From positions 1,554,616-1,618,615 of the forward strand of contig NC_061062.1 of the NCBI RefSeq assembly GCF_021917145.1: 64,000 bases of DNA, read 5' to 3'. Made by a program: the position numbers and the translations under genes. Of the stretch, positions 39,561 to 52,735 are shown one piece after another (position 1 is the stretch's first letter; each line of letters starts with the position of its first letter). The notes under the pieces were generated by a model. That model saw only the letters and a list, made by a program, of their open reading frames with translations, was not told where the DNA came from and did not search any database. This stretch comes from Hypomesus transpacificus. Its lineage: Eukaryota; Chordata; Actinopteri; Osmeriformes; Osmeridae.

Positions 39561-42500
39561 TCACCTTTGACCCCACATAACACGTGTACTCACCACCTGT
39601 GTTCCAGTCAGCTGGTTGGCCCTTTGTCTTCGCAGGTCAGACTTGATAAACACTGACAGAAACGGATAAGATGCTGTGACAATAATATCCAATGTATTGT
39701 GGCACATTGTTGATTCAGAGAGTTATAACTCACACAGCTGTGGTTGTTATACAGTTAGCACACACATTCCTTTGTGAGACCAAAAATGTTTTGTTTATCA
39801 CTGACCACTAGAAGGAGCTGTGACTGCATACGGGATCTGACAGTCATGTCTCACAAACAAGTCAAGTCATGTCAGTCATGTTTAGGACTTCCCCATGATG
39901 TTTAGATATACCTTACAGTATATTATGTCACAGTGCATCACCACATCAGTCCAATGTTCACAGTGCTGTGGAGGTTTACCCCAAACCACAACACGGACAT
40001 ATGACGTGGCGCGGTTGGCGCCTTTTGCCAGTAGTGCGGGACGGTTAATTAATGGATGAACTTCGGAAAATGCCGCCCCCCTCTCTATGCCGCCCCCCTC
40101 TCCATGCCCGCCCCCCTCTCCATGCCTCCCCCCCTCTCCATGCCGCCCCCCTCTCCATGCCCCCCCCCCCTCTCCATGCCTCCCCCCCTCTCCATGCCGC
40201 CCCCCTCTCCATGCCCCCCCCCCCTCTCCATGCCGCCCCCCTCTTCATGCCGCCCGGCTGCCTATGTGGCCTGTAGGAAGGACCGGCCCTGGGGGTAAAG
40301 GTTGCCTGTACCTGTCATGATGCTCCCTAAGAGGAGGAAGACACCGAGGAAGATGTTGCCTGCTAGTGTCCCATAGTGGTCTATGATTGTCCCTTGACCG
40401 ATCGTGAAAATCATGCCAAACACCTTGAAGGAGAAGGAGAGAACCGGTGAAACAGCTGCTGCATTCTACGTTTAATTTCATAAATGTACCTAATTTCATT
40501 TAGCCAACACGACACAAAGAGGGGGATTTGAACATGATTTGCAGCCGAACGTGCTAACCACTGAGCTAGTTTGAAACCTCAAACACACGATCATGTGACT
40601 GTGAATAACAGAGAGACGACGTGACCTGGATTACCTGCGCTGAGCCGTTGAGCAGACCTGATGAGGTGCCCTCCGACTCTGGGAATGTGAGTTCCACAGC
40701 AAACTCAAAGCCCAGAGGCAGATAACCTGTCATGAAGAATCTACAGGAAAAGGTTGAAAGGGGTCTAGGGATTATGCTTTTAGAGTCAAGTATTATTAGT
40801 ATTATTAGTATTATTAGTATTATTAGTATTATTAGTATTATTAGTATTATTAGTATTATTAGTATTATTAGTATTATTAGTATTATTGACATCATTTCCA
40901 GGGATCAGGGTAAGTGGAGGAGAGGATGTGTTTATAGTTTCTGTTTCACTTTCAAAGCTTTTTCGCTCTGAGGACACATCGGGAAATAACTAGCTATGGG
41001 CACCACTAGTTTAGTATAAACAAACTTCAGTTAATTCTGGGGAGGAGGCTGTGGTGTTGTTTAGCAGAAGAGTAGAGCTGACCATGTCTACTTAAAAGGA
41101 CAAGAACATGGAAACTCCATCATTTACATCACTAGAGTATAACCTTTTAGCCCTTCAGCTCAGGGAACAAATAAACCCAAGGGTACACTGGTGGCTGAGC
41201 GTTTAGGGAATCGGGCTAGTAATCTGAAGGTCACCAGTTTGATTCCCGGCCGTGCTAAATGACATTGTGTCCTTGGGCAAGGCACTTCACCCTACTTGCC
41301 TCGGGGTAATGTCCCCGTACCTACTGTAAGTTGCTCTGGATAAGAGCATCTGCTAGATGTAAATTAAAACTTTAAATACATTTAATTAATTACACCCAAC
41401 AAACATCAAATACACAGTACATTTCCATGTGTGTACCGGACATTTCCATACTGAGACATCACAGTGCATGGAGTAGGCGTATGTTTACACAGACATGTAT
41501 GTTTACACAGTTTACTGTGTTCTAAAGGTGGGTATTAACACAGATCGTGGTTCGTGCTGGAGCTGTACTGTACTCACCCCAGAGCCCCTGAGGTGACGAA
41601 CACCACCCACAGCTGGCCCAGGTTGAGGGTGAGGGCGTAGACCACCATCCCAACCAGAGACAGAATGTAGAACGCCAAGGTGGTCTGTCTGCAGAGAGGA
41701 CGGAGGTGTTAACATGACTCTTACCTCACGCTCAGATGCTTTTAGTTTACTTTGAGGCTTTTAGTTTACTTCTCGTAACACCGGTGGCTTTCTAACATGG
41801 TTGTTGCTGTGTGTGTGTGTGTGCTCTGCTCAGCACAACCGCATGACTAGCTCGGTTTCACACAGCCATTCTGAATCCTCCTGCAAAATTAATCTAATCC
41901 GATCTCACTTTTATTTGTGCTTTGCCACAAAGCACTTAAGACTCAGTCCATGACAACTTAACAACCCTCAATACAAGCCTCTTCTTTCAATGCAGCAGCC
42001 AAGTCGAGACGTGAACTGCAACGCCAAACTGTCCCTCGGTGATCAGTCAGGAACCCAACAGTGTCCAGATTTCTGGCAGTCTAAAACCTCGTCATAACTT
42101 TAGCCGTTTCTACACAAACACACTTAGGGTGGCTGAATCCCTCTGTTCAACCACGCGTGCAAGATGGATGAAGCATCGCTTCACTATGTTGTTGTTAGTT
42201 TAACCTGGTCCAGAGTCCACTTTCTCCCACACTGAATAGGATCAACAACAGACACGCAGTCTGACTGCTGTAGCCACAAATGTTGTGAATGGCATGTCAA
42301 GAATTTGAGTCATAACATTTCACTGTCACAAAAAAAAAGCTTTGTTGGAAGGTTGGTATTTAAGAATTACAGTGTCTGAATTTTCAGTTGAGTCCTCAAT
42401 TTCATTACAGACCCATTTCAGAAACTTCTCCATGTGAAGTTTCCTTGTCATAACAAAAGGCAGTGGAGGTGAACCAGTGTCTGGATGTGTAGGACTGTGC

Positions 42501-45500
42501 TGATGCAGAAACAGGCAGCTGTTAGACCTTCTTGTCACATGGTGTCTACCAGGCTCCACATGACAAGCCCCTGGACGTCCCTGCTACAGCAGGACTGTGG
42601 CTGTCGGAGAAGAAGCCTGTCTGATGAGACACGTTCAGTTCCTCCATAACCTCAGTTTGGAGTCAACAGAATGTGGAAAACGTAAACCTCTCTGTTTAAA
42701 ACGGAGGATTTTGAAGTCGTCCATGCAGAAAGCACTTCATTTAGCACCAATCTTAAACTGCGATCCATGAGTGATTAGTGAGTAATCAATGAGTGATCGG
42801 GCAACTGGTTCTGGAGGAGTGCATCCTGCGAGGCCACTTTGAGGTTAGGTGTGTTACGACCTCTACTGGGGTCAAGAGGACGCATATCTGAGCTGTATCA
42901 GCTCAGCTAAATCCCTCTATACACACCCGAGACGAAAGATTAGCTCCAAATCATGGAAGCCCATCATTTGATCAAGTCCCTCATGAAAAGAATGCATCCT
43001 TGTCTGGACACTGTATGACTATGTTTAGCCTGTGTTCTGCTCCTCTCTCCTACCAACCGTCTCTGGAGGAGGGGATCCCTCTCTGAATTGCTCCTCCTTC
43101 CATTTTTTCTCCCGTTGGGAGTTTTTCTGGGAGTTTTTCCTTGTCTTCCTTGAGGGTTTAGGTTGGTTGAGGGGCAGTTCTATGGGCGCATGTGAAGCCC
43201 TCTGTGTCATGCTTGCGTGTAAAAAGGGCTATACAAATACATTTGATTTTATTAGAATTGATCCAGGACCATGCAAGGTCCACTCCACCAAGAGGCATAG
43301 GAGACGTTGCATGAATACTTATGATTGTGAGGTATAACAGCTTCTAGTGTCATCAGTCCTGCCTTCATGCTAGTAACAGTACTAGAGGATTAGGCAACAG
43401 GATAAAGACCATTTCTGAGTTCTCCTATTGTAATATACCATCCTCATGTTTGGGCTTTCTACTCTGATGCCAGACACGGTTTCCCTGGAGTGATGGTAAA
43501 TAGGTGGATCTTTCCATGTAACAGTTTGCACTCAAGACCTGTGTCTTACTTGTAGGTTTTGGTTTTGTCCAACCAGATTCCACAAATGAGGGATCCCACC
43601 ATGCCAGCAACGACGATGGTCAGGCCGATTCTCCCGGCATTGATCTCTTCACCCTGTAGGACAAAGAAATGGACAGAACATGGCTTTACCATGTGGTGTA
43701 GGAGTCATCCTGAAGACCAGACACATTCACACCCCTCAGCTCTCTTATCTAGAGGGAGATACGTCACCAGACCACAGTCATCTTTTTTGTACGAAATTAG
43801 TCTTCTTTCAGGAAAGGCCCCCAAAGAAATGTACTCCACACAATTCATTACTGTCAGTCTCTTGTGGTTATCCTAGTACACTAGTCTGGCGATATTTTAA
43901 GCCTTGATACACGAAAGACGGAAATAAAGTATTCTTCTCTCCAACATTGCGTTGTTTTCTGGGCTTACAGGATAGTGCTCGATGATCATCCTGTTCAGCA
44001 GGGTGGAAACAGAGTAGAAGCAGCCCACGTTCAGACCTGCAGGAAACACAGAAACACGTCTTGAGAGTCTGTTCTCTGAGCGCTAGGCAAACAGGGAGAC
44101 AGGCAGCCAGGCAGACAGGGAGACAGGCAGCCAGACAGGCAGACAGGCAGCCAGACAGGGAGACAGCTTGGGTCTATTCTGGTCAGACCTGTAGGGAGAG
44201 ACGGCTGGAGATCCAGATGAGACCACCCCGTCTTTTGTTTCGTTTTTTAGATACATTTTTGGTCGCATTTCTGCCTTTATTATTTATGATAGCGATGGTG
44301 TGTTTTGGAGAGGACAGGACATGTGGGGAGAGAAAGACAGGGGATGACATGCGGTTAAGGGCCTGAGATGGATTCGAACCTCAGCCTACTGAGGATTAGT
44401 CTGGTGAGCCACCGGGTACTCCTGTGACCTCCAGTTCTGTCACTGTTGTCAGAACTGGAGGTCATACACCTTCGGTCTTCACCTGGCCTGTCAGCTGTTG
44501 TAACTTTGAATTGGGACATTTTAATTGCATGATGTTTGGAAATGATAAACCAAAGAACAGAGTTTTTGCAACCTTTCGAGCCCAGAACATGATGGGAGTT
44601 AGTGATAGTGTAAATCAGCATGTATTAGCATTTTCAGTGGATTTCCAAACAAACCCTTCTCAAACATATCAGACAAAAGATTTCCACCCAAAGATACTTT
44701 AAATACAATTGTTAAACCAATCAACTGGAAATCTGGAATACGTGGTGCCTGTAAAAATAATTATGTAAAAGATTACATTCTGGTGTACCATGGCATGGCC
44801 TCTGATTCAATCCAGCCCACATTCCACCCTTCAATACAGTATTAGCATTTTAAGGGGATTACAAAAACAAACCCTGAATGCATCACATCACGCGACTGAC
44901 TTGAGGTCACACTACTACTCATTTTAGAGTACTTCAGATGAAGTGTCACATGATGCATCACCACATATCTGATAGACAACATCCTCATCCACAGATCTGG
45001 CTTCAAAACATCATGCGAGTGACCCAAGGTCGCCGTTGTATGGACTGAGAAACAGACTGCTCGAGTTAATCATCACCTAATACTACTATGACCTTTGACC
45101 CTCCAGACTTGAGGACACCGGTGCACAAGCGCCAAACCCTGCTGCTCTGAGGGACCTTTAGATGGACACATGTACAACACTTCAGATGAACTGTAGCACG
45201 TCGTATCAGATCCCGATAGACACGATTGCAATCTGTAGATCGGTCTTTCAAACCCTCAACACCTATGACTGTATCTTAACGATGTGGTGGACATGGGACA
45301 TGCGTTTCAGATCACAAGCCTTTCATAGAGGGATCCTGTGGGGCTGGGTCCTGGTGGATCCAGGTAGGTCTGAGAGGTGGGTGGGTGGGTGTGGTGTGGG
45401 TGTGGTGGGCGAGGGTCTGACCGTAGCTGATGAGGAGGAGGATGAAGGGCTTGTTGGTCAGCAGTCTCCTGATGGAGGCCATGTAGGAATAATCCTCTGG

Positions 45501-48500
45501 TGAGACACCCCTGGCCTGGAACTGGGACTGGGTCGGGGGGAGGTCAGGCTGCTCCTGGAACACTGTTGGGCACACAAACACACGCACAGTGTCATTGGTG
45601 GAAGCTGGACTCCCGTGTGATCTCTGGTTTGGTTGAGAGTGGACAGAGAGAAGGGCTCGCCCCTGAAGGCTGAGGAGATGAGATAAACACAACCCTGAGG
45701 AGCAGGAGGGAAACGTTGGAGACAGTTTAGCCTATCAGGGCTTATCTCTCAGTTTAGCCTATCAGAGCTTATCTCTCGTTCCAGGTGCTTCTCATCAATG
45801 GTAAATAAACACGCCCCGTGTGACGTGTCCTGGCCTGGCTGGAAGACCTGGAACTGGTCTACCGTCAATCAACAAGAAGCTAAAGTCAAAGGAGTGCCCA
45901 GAGAAAAGACCATTAGGCATGTGAGTGAATCAAAAAGAGGCCATTTGAGAACCTCACGTTAACGAGTGGACTGTAGATTGTACATAAGGAAGTACTTAAA
46001 CAGGATGAAAATATCACCAAAATGACAGCTCAGTAGCTACTGTATCTGCATGTCACTGACATCCCAGGTGATATTTCCCTGTTGTCAGGAGGAAATCAGA
46101 GATATAGCAGGCTCAGATAGTGAAGCAGGAACATCAACTACAATTACAGGAACAAAAAACCTTCCTTACTGGTTTATCAGGAGCCTTAATCAAACATAAT
46201 TCACTCTTAAGTTTGTAGTAACTTCTCCTCTCTGTGTTCAGTTCTAAGACAAGCCAGCATCAGGTGGTCATGGCTGCAGAAAACACTTCAACATTTAAGT
46301 ATTTGCTTCGGTTTGAGATCAAATCCAAAGGAAATTAATCAAATAATGGTCAAATACTGCAATGACAGTGCTGGCCCGTCCCCCTGAGAGTAAAGGGTGG
46401 TTGAGCTGTGGGCAGGAAGCATGTTCAAACTCACACTGAAGCTCAGGACTAGAGGGCCATGCCAGCTGGGTGGGGGTTTGGGGGGGGGGGGGGAGACATG
46501 CAAAACACCAGAGGGAAACACGACAACATTGGAACATTGGTGGCCCAGAGATAAACACTACTCTGTAGATGGCAACTAATGCCAACAAGCTCTTGGTGAG
46601 CCTGTTCATGAAAAACATCATGACAATGACTGTCTGTCCTTGGAGAGCACAAACAGAGTGGAGGGGAGGGGGGAAGAGAAGCAGTCAACTAGTATCATGG
46701 TGTATTTAAATACATCCTAGAGTTGTATTTAAACACGTCCTAGAGTTGTAACGAACGACTGAGGCAGGACACGGAATCATCCATGATATAGACATTTGTT
46801 TTCAGATCATGTAGCTCCTGTGTGTGTGTGTGTGTGTGTGTATGGTTAGTCTTCCTCGTGGCTTACCCATGATCACTAGGATGAAGAGAACGGTTGCCAC
46901 GCCAGCGGTGATGTAGAACATGAGGCTGATGTGTCGCCCCAGCTCATTCTTATCCTCCACGTTCGGCACGAGGATGGGCGGGACCAGGAAACCGATGGCA
47001 ATGCCCAACTGTGGGAGGGGCACACAAGCCATCAAGGGTTTAAGGTCAGCACCTCAGAGACACATTCATTCAACTCGCAACCACAGTGTTCACTACCTTC
47101 TAAGTAGAGAGTGATTTTATAAAAAAAGTTGAGATTTAGAAGTATACAATCAAGACTACGACTTAAAGACACCAGAAGGATCAGTGGTCTGCTTTGTTTA
47201 GAACATTTAAAAAATGGATTCCCCCCTAAAACTTTGTTGTAAGCCAATAAACTTGCGCTGTGCTCTGTTATTTAATCAAATCATAGAGTTTCGCTTTCTT
47301 GTCACTGGAAATGTGAAGGTTTGAGACCGGAGCCCGTAGGAGGAAATAGCTGTGAGAGTGGAGACAGAAACACAGCTGTATTTTATTTACAAAATAAGTG
47401 TGAGGAATAGTGGGTGGGGGTCTCAGGACAGGGGACACGTGTCGCAGCTCATACCCAGCAGGGAGAACAGTTGGGTTTCAGGAGGTGGGAAGGCACTGAG
47501 ACTGGCACCCATCCTTCTCTATTAGGTGTGTGTGTGTGTGTGTGTGTGGTTGGGGTGCGGCGTGTTTGTGCGTGGGTGTTTATCATAAATGGGTACGTAC
47601 TATTTCATGTTTTACCTGTTTTGTTTTGCATTTTGTTCTCCTACTCACATGCCAAGTTTCCTTGTTTGGCGAAGGCAATGAATAATCTTGAATCTATATA
47701 TTCACACCAAACACATCCATGAAGCCTGGGGCCACCGAGGGGCCATGGCTCAAACCTTCTTTAAAAAGGCAACAAGTACCAGAACATGTTCAAACAAATG
47801 ACAGATCTGTGGACAGTGTGGACCAGAGAAAAAGCGGTCAACAACACCAATAATCAGGTGTCAACCTCCCAAAGTTAAAGACTTCTGCTGTTGTTGGAGT
47901 CATTTCATGGCCTGACGGTCTGTGGCTGTGCCAAATCTTTCTTGCGTGTCCTGGTATTCATCACTCTCACCTTCAACCCTCTACTGTCTTGTAATGGCTG
48001 TGTCTGGTCTGCCTGCCCATGTTACAGCACTTCCTCCCTACATCTCCTAGCAACCTCTCTACATGCCTTTCACAACTGCATCGCTCCACGTGTCATTTGT
48101 TTAGATCTCAACCTGTACTTTTCGTTTTCGTACCATTGTGAGTGTTACTCATGAAGATGAGGCAGTCAGGTGCAATATGCATGACAGGAAAAAACAGTCA
48201 CAAATTCAACAGATTAGCAGGCCAACCCAAAGCTGACAATCTAAGGAAGGGATGTTTTTCTTGCCGTGGTGGTACGGATGTTAAAATGAGCAACAATATT
48301 CCACAAGCCTGATAAGAAATACTTCTTCAACAAACAGACATTCGGGCAGATACACACTTTGTATCTCAGTGTTCTAATGCATAATATAGCTTACTACTTT
48401 GTGAATACGAAGTCCATTAACCACTAAGTACTGTATGCCCATCTTTTAAAATGTCAGATTTTAAAAACAAGCACAGTATGTGTTAAATGATATCTATTCA

Positions 48501-49624
48501 CTATTCTTACCCTATCCCAACCCATATGTGTGGACTCAGTTAGTTTACAGATCATTTAAGCATCTATATACATTTGAACGTGTTTAAGTACGCAACAGAC
48601 TGATCTTAATGCAATACTCTGGGACAAGGGCTTGTTTGATATGCAGTCTGGTATTACTTTGTATGATGTGTGAATTATTGATCTATTTAACATAATTTGT
48701 GTAAATTGCTGGATAACTATTATGGGTTATTTTTGGTTACTTATAGATGTTTTATGATGAACTGCAATAACGTTTTATCTTTTCTTTTCTCTTATCTAAT
48801 CTAACGTGAAACCTGTGCTTAATGTGTTGCCTAATTCGTTTTTTATGATTTTTTAAATTATATTTTTAAGTGACCAATAACATCGGAAATGCTTTTTGAC
48901 GTTTGTCTGTTAGAAAATTGCAACGATTACAGTTCCGTGGGCAGAAAGGTGGAATTATTTGTCTTTCACATGCCATCAGTGAATGTCCAGCCTTTCACTT
49001 ACCTGTTTCTTGTGATGTGGATTGTCTCACCTGATTTCCAAATACTCCGATTGAGCAGGCAGTGGACACCTCTCCGGTTCCAAACCAAACAGATGCGATT
49101 CTGGAGGGCATTCCAAGAATAAACACTTGGGAAACAGAGCTTGCGAACTGCCCGAGTAGAGTAACCCAGAATAGCGTCGGTCTGACGCTGGCCACTTTGA
49201 TCCATGTTCCAATACAATTAATACCGGTCGCAACAAGCGCTATGAAGCGCAGTCCCTTTGTATCCAAAAGCCAGGTAACAGGCAAAATTAACGGGATGTA
49301 TGTCAGCATGTAGATCATAGACAACCAGTCTACGGCAAAAGAGTTCACATTGTAGAATTTCATAAAAATATTGTTTATAATTGAGTATTGGATCCATTGA
49401 AAAGCGTTGCAAAGAGAGTAAGCGCTGAAAAGTAACACTATCATCCAACGCCTTTTGTACAAGCGAATGGCAGGAACTGGAACGTCCTTGTCCGCGTTCG
49501 GAATGTCTATACATTCGATTTGTTCTGCGAGGTCATCAGATTTTGAAGGGTTATTTTTCTTCCGAAACAAACCATTTATTTTATCTGTCAAGTCAGAAGC
49601 ATCAAAATCTGTGTTCTCGCTCAT
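39561..49624 (-). CDS. flvcr2: flvcr2, FLVCR-family choline/heme transporter 2
   Basis: FLVCR2 is a 12-helix major facilitator superfamily transporter of the plasma membrane. It has been linked to heme and calcium and more recently to choline uptake at the brain endothelium. Nine exons were read: 49031-49624, 46867-47008, 45422-45562, 43969-44036, 43550-43653, 41578-41688, 40635-40740, 40312-40423 and 39561-39652. All phases join, giving about 489 residues (human 526). Landmarks are [79 protein letters not shown] and [20 protein letters not shown]. The start is the ATG at 49624 (MSENTDF); the frame is open a little further upstream without another ATG. The last exon is the least certain: it reads through to TGA at 39561, but a GT donor after GTQ could splice to an unseen exon. 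The 2-kb first intron and the other introns hold SINE and LINE remnants. Confidence 0.95.
40074..40250. repeat. C-rich CCCCCTCTCCATGCC array
   Basis: About ten imperfect units of 15-18 bp lie directly downstream, in flvcr2 sense, of the exon 40312-40423 (within 70 bases of its donor). The proline/methionine open frames across it are artefacts. Confidence 0.9.
40490..40575 (-). mobile_element. tRNA-like SINE fragment
   Basis: Read on the minus strand, TAGCTCAGTGGTTAGCACGTT is followed by a degenerate B-box region. It is a short remnant in the flvcr2 intron. Confidence 0.45.
40791..40886. repeat. 9-bp TATTATTAG repeat, about 10 copies
   Basis: A nearly perfect (ATTATTAGT)n array in the flvcr2 intron, about 50 bases upstream of the acceptor at 40740. 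It gives Ile- or Asn/Thr-rich open frames that are not genes. Confidence 0.95.
41190..41362 (+). mobile_element. tRNA-derived SINE (fish type), copy 2
   Basis: Same structure as copy 1, with GTCCTTGGGCAAGGCACTTC in the body and GATAAGAGCATCTGCTAGAT at the 3' end. It lies in a flvcr2 intron between exons 41578-41688 and 40635-40740. Confidence 0.85.
43028..43255 (+). mobile_element. LINE-like interspersed repeat 3' end
   Basis: It contains GGGAGTTTTTCCTTGTCTTC, AGGGTTTAGGTTGG and a terminal GGGCTATACAAATACATTTG, the classic 3' end of a widespread fish element. A related fragment lies at 62328-62405. It is in a flvcr2 intron. Confidence 0.65.
44087..44166. repeat. GCAGACAGGGAGACAGGCAGCC-type short array
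   Basis: Interleaved GCCAGACA, GGCAGACA and GGGAGACA blocks over about 80 bp. It lies about 50 bases upstream of the flvcr2 acceptor at 44036. Confidence 0.85.
44252..44416. mobile_element. Interspersed repeat with tRNA-like end
   Basis: CATTTCTGCCTTTATTATTT, then GGGGAGAGAAAGACAGGGGA, then ATTCGAACCTCAGCC and a degenerate end CTGGTGAGCCACC. This is the order seen in a common fish SINE read antisense to its tRNA part. Confidence 0.55.
44425..44464. repeat. Perfect 15-bp inverted repeat with 10-base loop
   Basis: Arms TGACCTCCAGTTCTG (44425-44439) and CAGAACTGGAGGTCA (44450-44464) are exact reverse complements. It lies just after the interspersed repeat at 44252, in the flvcr2 intron before exon 43969-44036 is reached in sense. 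Confidence 0.9.
47009..49030. other. flvcr2: flvcr2 intron 1
   Basis: Two kilobases without recognisable exons. It contains a short (GT)n run near 47525-47548 and otherwise unremarkable AT-rich sequence. Confidence 0.6.
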
Positions 49625-51115
49625 ATTGTCACAGAGTTGCACTCTGGATGCAGTCTTCTGTAACAGTGATGAAATTATTTATTATAATGAAATATTTAGG
49701 CTATAGTGTAAAAAGACAGATCAATGGCAAAACTTAAAAACACTTTTAAATTGAATGTGGATTACTTTGCCCTAGCTCCTCATAATAACTTAATAAAAAT
49801 GAATCAAATTGAAACTAAGAAGGAAGTCCACGTCCTTCAAGTACTCTCTTGATGAATCACGTAAGTTAAACACGCAGAGAAATCCTATTTATTAGCCCAT
49901 ACCATCACGTGATGTCCAAACTCTACCTCCACCCAATTGGAAGTTAAACCAATGATTAAGAAAACACACTCGCGAACAGTCGAAAGGTTGAATCAACCTT
50001 TGCTACTTGGATATATAATTATATGAACATTGTGTTACAAAAATGTTCCGTAGGCCTAATAGCCAATATATTACAAGGGAGTCGGCGACGTAGAAAAGGC
50101 CACATTGTCACGGCCACGGCTGTGCTGCCATTGTTTCGGTTCTGTCTGTCCCTGCCCTGGGGTTTCCCTGTGTTTGGTTTAATTGTCTTCACCCGTTTGG
50201 TTAATTGCTTAACTTCCCAAATGTGGTTATGAAATGCAGTTCAGTTTGATAAGACCTAATTTAGTGTTTATCGTAATAAAACGTCGTATGCACAGCGAAT
50301 TATTGTGATATATAGTACTCCTCAATATATGATAATATATAATATTTAAATGCATGCTTGGAAATTTACGGTTTGAGTTTGGGATGCCAGTTGGATTATT
50401 TCTGGACGCTAGATGACGCTGCTACTGCGGACCTCATCAATGTACGTTTGCAATAGTAAAGAACTCGACTAGAAAAGAAACTATGCATTTATGTCTTGCA
50501 GAAATACAAACGCATCACATTTTGTTATAGCTTATATGTCAATATGATACAATATACAAAGTATAAAAATCAGAAACTGGATTGGAAGTAACAATGTAAT
50601 GGGAAATAGGGAATAAAACAAGTAATGTAAACAGTCTATATGTGCATATATGACGCCTGCGCCAAAATAACAACAAAACAGTACAAACGAAATGTTCAAA
50701 CAGTAGGCCAGTGGGGCATAATACAAAAGGAAAAATAATGGATATCTTAGTACACATTGGTAAAACAAAAGATAAACTTAAACACAGCCATGACTGTCTT
50801 GAGGCCTGAGAGATCTGTAACACTAACTGAGAGGCACGTTATTCATCAAGCTGCATTACATATCTATCACTATTACACTCATCTACACTGATAGTGGCTC
50901 GAGTCAAGAGGTCCAGAATGACAACAACGATGACATCAAAACCAAAAGTACTAGTTTTAACCTGCCAGCACAAAGTCCAATCTCATTGGGTCAACATCTG
51001 TCCAGGCAGGAGTGCTTGGGCTCCCTCTGGGCCAAACCCAGGCATGAAGTACTGCTAGCTGGCTGGGGCGTCACTGTAAACTGGAGGTGTGGGGACGTTC
51101 TCCTCTGAGCCCAGA
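49625..51115. other. Region between flvcr2 start and jdp2 stop; no batf found
   Basis: About 1.5 kb containing the flvcr2 upstream region and jdp2 3' UTR. A TCACGTGA palindrome lies at 49905-49912, about 280 bases upstream of the flvcr2 ATG. No bZIP exon resembling BATF is present on either strand. Confidence 0.6.
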
Positions 51116-51194
51116 GACATCACATGGCGACATCACTTGGCGACATCACTTGGTGACATCACTCGGTGACATCACTCGGCGACATCACTTGGCG
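51116..51194. repeat. jdp2: 13-bp tandem repeat covering the jdp2 stop codon, 6 copies
   Basis: On the minus strand the unit is GCCAAGTGATGTC. The first copy supplies the last jdp2 codons GCC AAG and the TGA stop; the rest extend into the 3' UTR with small changes. Confidence 0.9.
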
Positions 51195-52151
51195 TCCAGG
51201 TGCTCCAGCAGGGGGTTAGCCTCGCCGTCTGGGGTCTTGACGCTGTCGGTCCGGACGATGCACGTCGGCCGGTGGAGGTTCAGCATGACCATCAGCTGCT
51301 GCCTCTCATTCTTCAGCTCCTCGATCTGGGCTTTGAGGTCAGAGTTCATCATCTCTAGTCTTTCTGATTCCTGAGGTGGAGGACGTGGGGAAGAGAGGAA
51401 GCGAGGGAGAGAGAGATGGAGTTGGAGAGAGATGGGGGGGGTGTTAGAAAGGGTTTCTGGAAGCAAACTAGAAATGACAACCAGCATCGAGGACCCGTGA
51501 GAGGGAACCGTGTGGAACGCTGCGGAACGTTCTCACCCTTTGTAGGTACTCTGTCCTTTCCTTCTTCTTGTTACGACACCGAGCCGCGGCTACTTTGTTT
51601 TTCTCTCTCCTGCGTTTCCTCCTGTCCTCCTCCTCGTCCCACTACATCACGCAAACACACAGGTCTCGAGTCATACGCTGCCATTACAGGGGGGATTTAG
51701 ATACAGCGGTCTCATTTCAACAGATTGATACAAACGGCATGCAATTAACAGTGTGAAGTTTGGACGTTTTCCAGACAGAACATTCTGTCCACAAGGCGGA
51801 GCTGTTTGTTAAGATTGTGAACACTGGTCCAAACGTCATCCCAGGGCACTCTAAATCATTGTGTCAGGGATGAAAAAGACACAGTGGCACTCTCTGGAGT
51901 ATTACGTGTCGTCTTATCAGGTGAACAACAACACCAACCCTCTCCCAGTCCCTCACCTCTGTTTTGATGGTGATGGGCCTCTTCCCCAGCTTCCCCAGGA
52001 AGTGGAGGGGGGACAGCATGGCCCCTAACTCCCGAAGGTCCCCAAACTTCAGCTGGTCGGTCAGCGTGGTGGCAGAGATCCCGGCCAGGTGACCCAAGCT
52101 GGGCAGTGAGCCGGCGGTGACGGACGGATCAGGGATCTGTCCCGGCATCAT
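51185..52151 (-). CDS. jdp2: jdp2, Jun dimerization protein 2
   Basis: JDP2 is a nuclear bZIP repressor that pairs with Jun and ATF proteins at AP-1 and CRE sites. Three coding exons were read: 51957-52151, 51537-51641 and 51185-51370. They join in phase 0 to give 161 residues (human 163). The peptide begins MMPGQIPDPSVTAGSLPSLG and continues through the basic region RRREKNKVAAARCRNKKKER. It then enters the zipper ERLEMMNSDLKAQIEELKNE and ends NPLLEHLDAK. An acceptor at 52174, 23 bases before the ATG, shows the first coding exon has a 5' untranslated part and that a further noncoding exon lies upstream. The stop codon lies inside a 13-bp tandem repeat. It is on the same strand as fos, as in mammals. 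Confidence 0.97.
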
Positions 52152-52735
52152 GTCAGACCCAATTGAGACCGCAGCTGAGAAAAACACAAAAGGGGAAATC
52201 ATATTTGAGGGTGCGGGAGGTCACTGTCCAGGAAACGGAGATTTCACAATAAAGGCACACGACAAAGGGAAGGGCTGGAATGTTGATTGTGGAGTCGTCT
52301 CCTTAGGGTCTGTTAAAGAGCTTGAAGGAGACATTTCCCAGAGTCCACCTGGTTGTCCTGGCAGGCTTCCGTCTAACGCTGGCCTGCCACAAGAGCAGAA
52401 GGCAGAGGCTGTCTCCCATTAGGCCGTTTTTATTATTTCATCCCTTTTTTTTCAGGAATGTACTGTACTGTATGTATACTCCCATTTACAGAGGTCTTGG
52501 CAAGGATCTCGTTTTCTTTTTTTTCTTTCTTTTTTTCTTATTCCTGGAGGCCAAAAGGGAGGCACACAGCCCTGCACAAAAGTAGACTCAGACACATTCC
52601 CCTTTATCCCAAGGAGAGCTGTGGCTGGCTCTTGCCAAGAAACACCCGTTGCCCATGTTTTCCTCTGGATGAGCTGCTTCTCCATGTCAGGGCAGAGGAA
52701 TGTGGCTGCAGGAGAACAGCAGAATATGGCCAAGC

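Noticed and set aside
37671..41362. tRNA genes suggested by A- and B-box sequences
   Set aside because: Each is followed by the SINE body and tail, is present in several copies, and lacks a complete tRNA cloverleaf.
49625..49642. Upstream extension of the flvcr2 first exon by six codons
   Set aside because: The extra codons begin with GTG, not ATG. The ATG at 49624 (MSENTDF) is the first proper start.
49625..51184. batf expected between jdp2 and flvcr2
   Set aside because: No BATF basic region or zipper was found on either strand.
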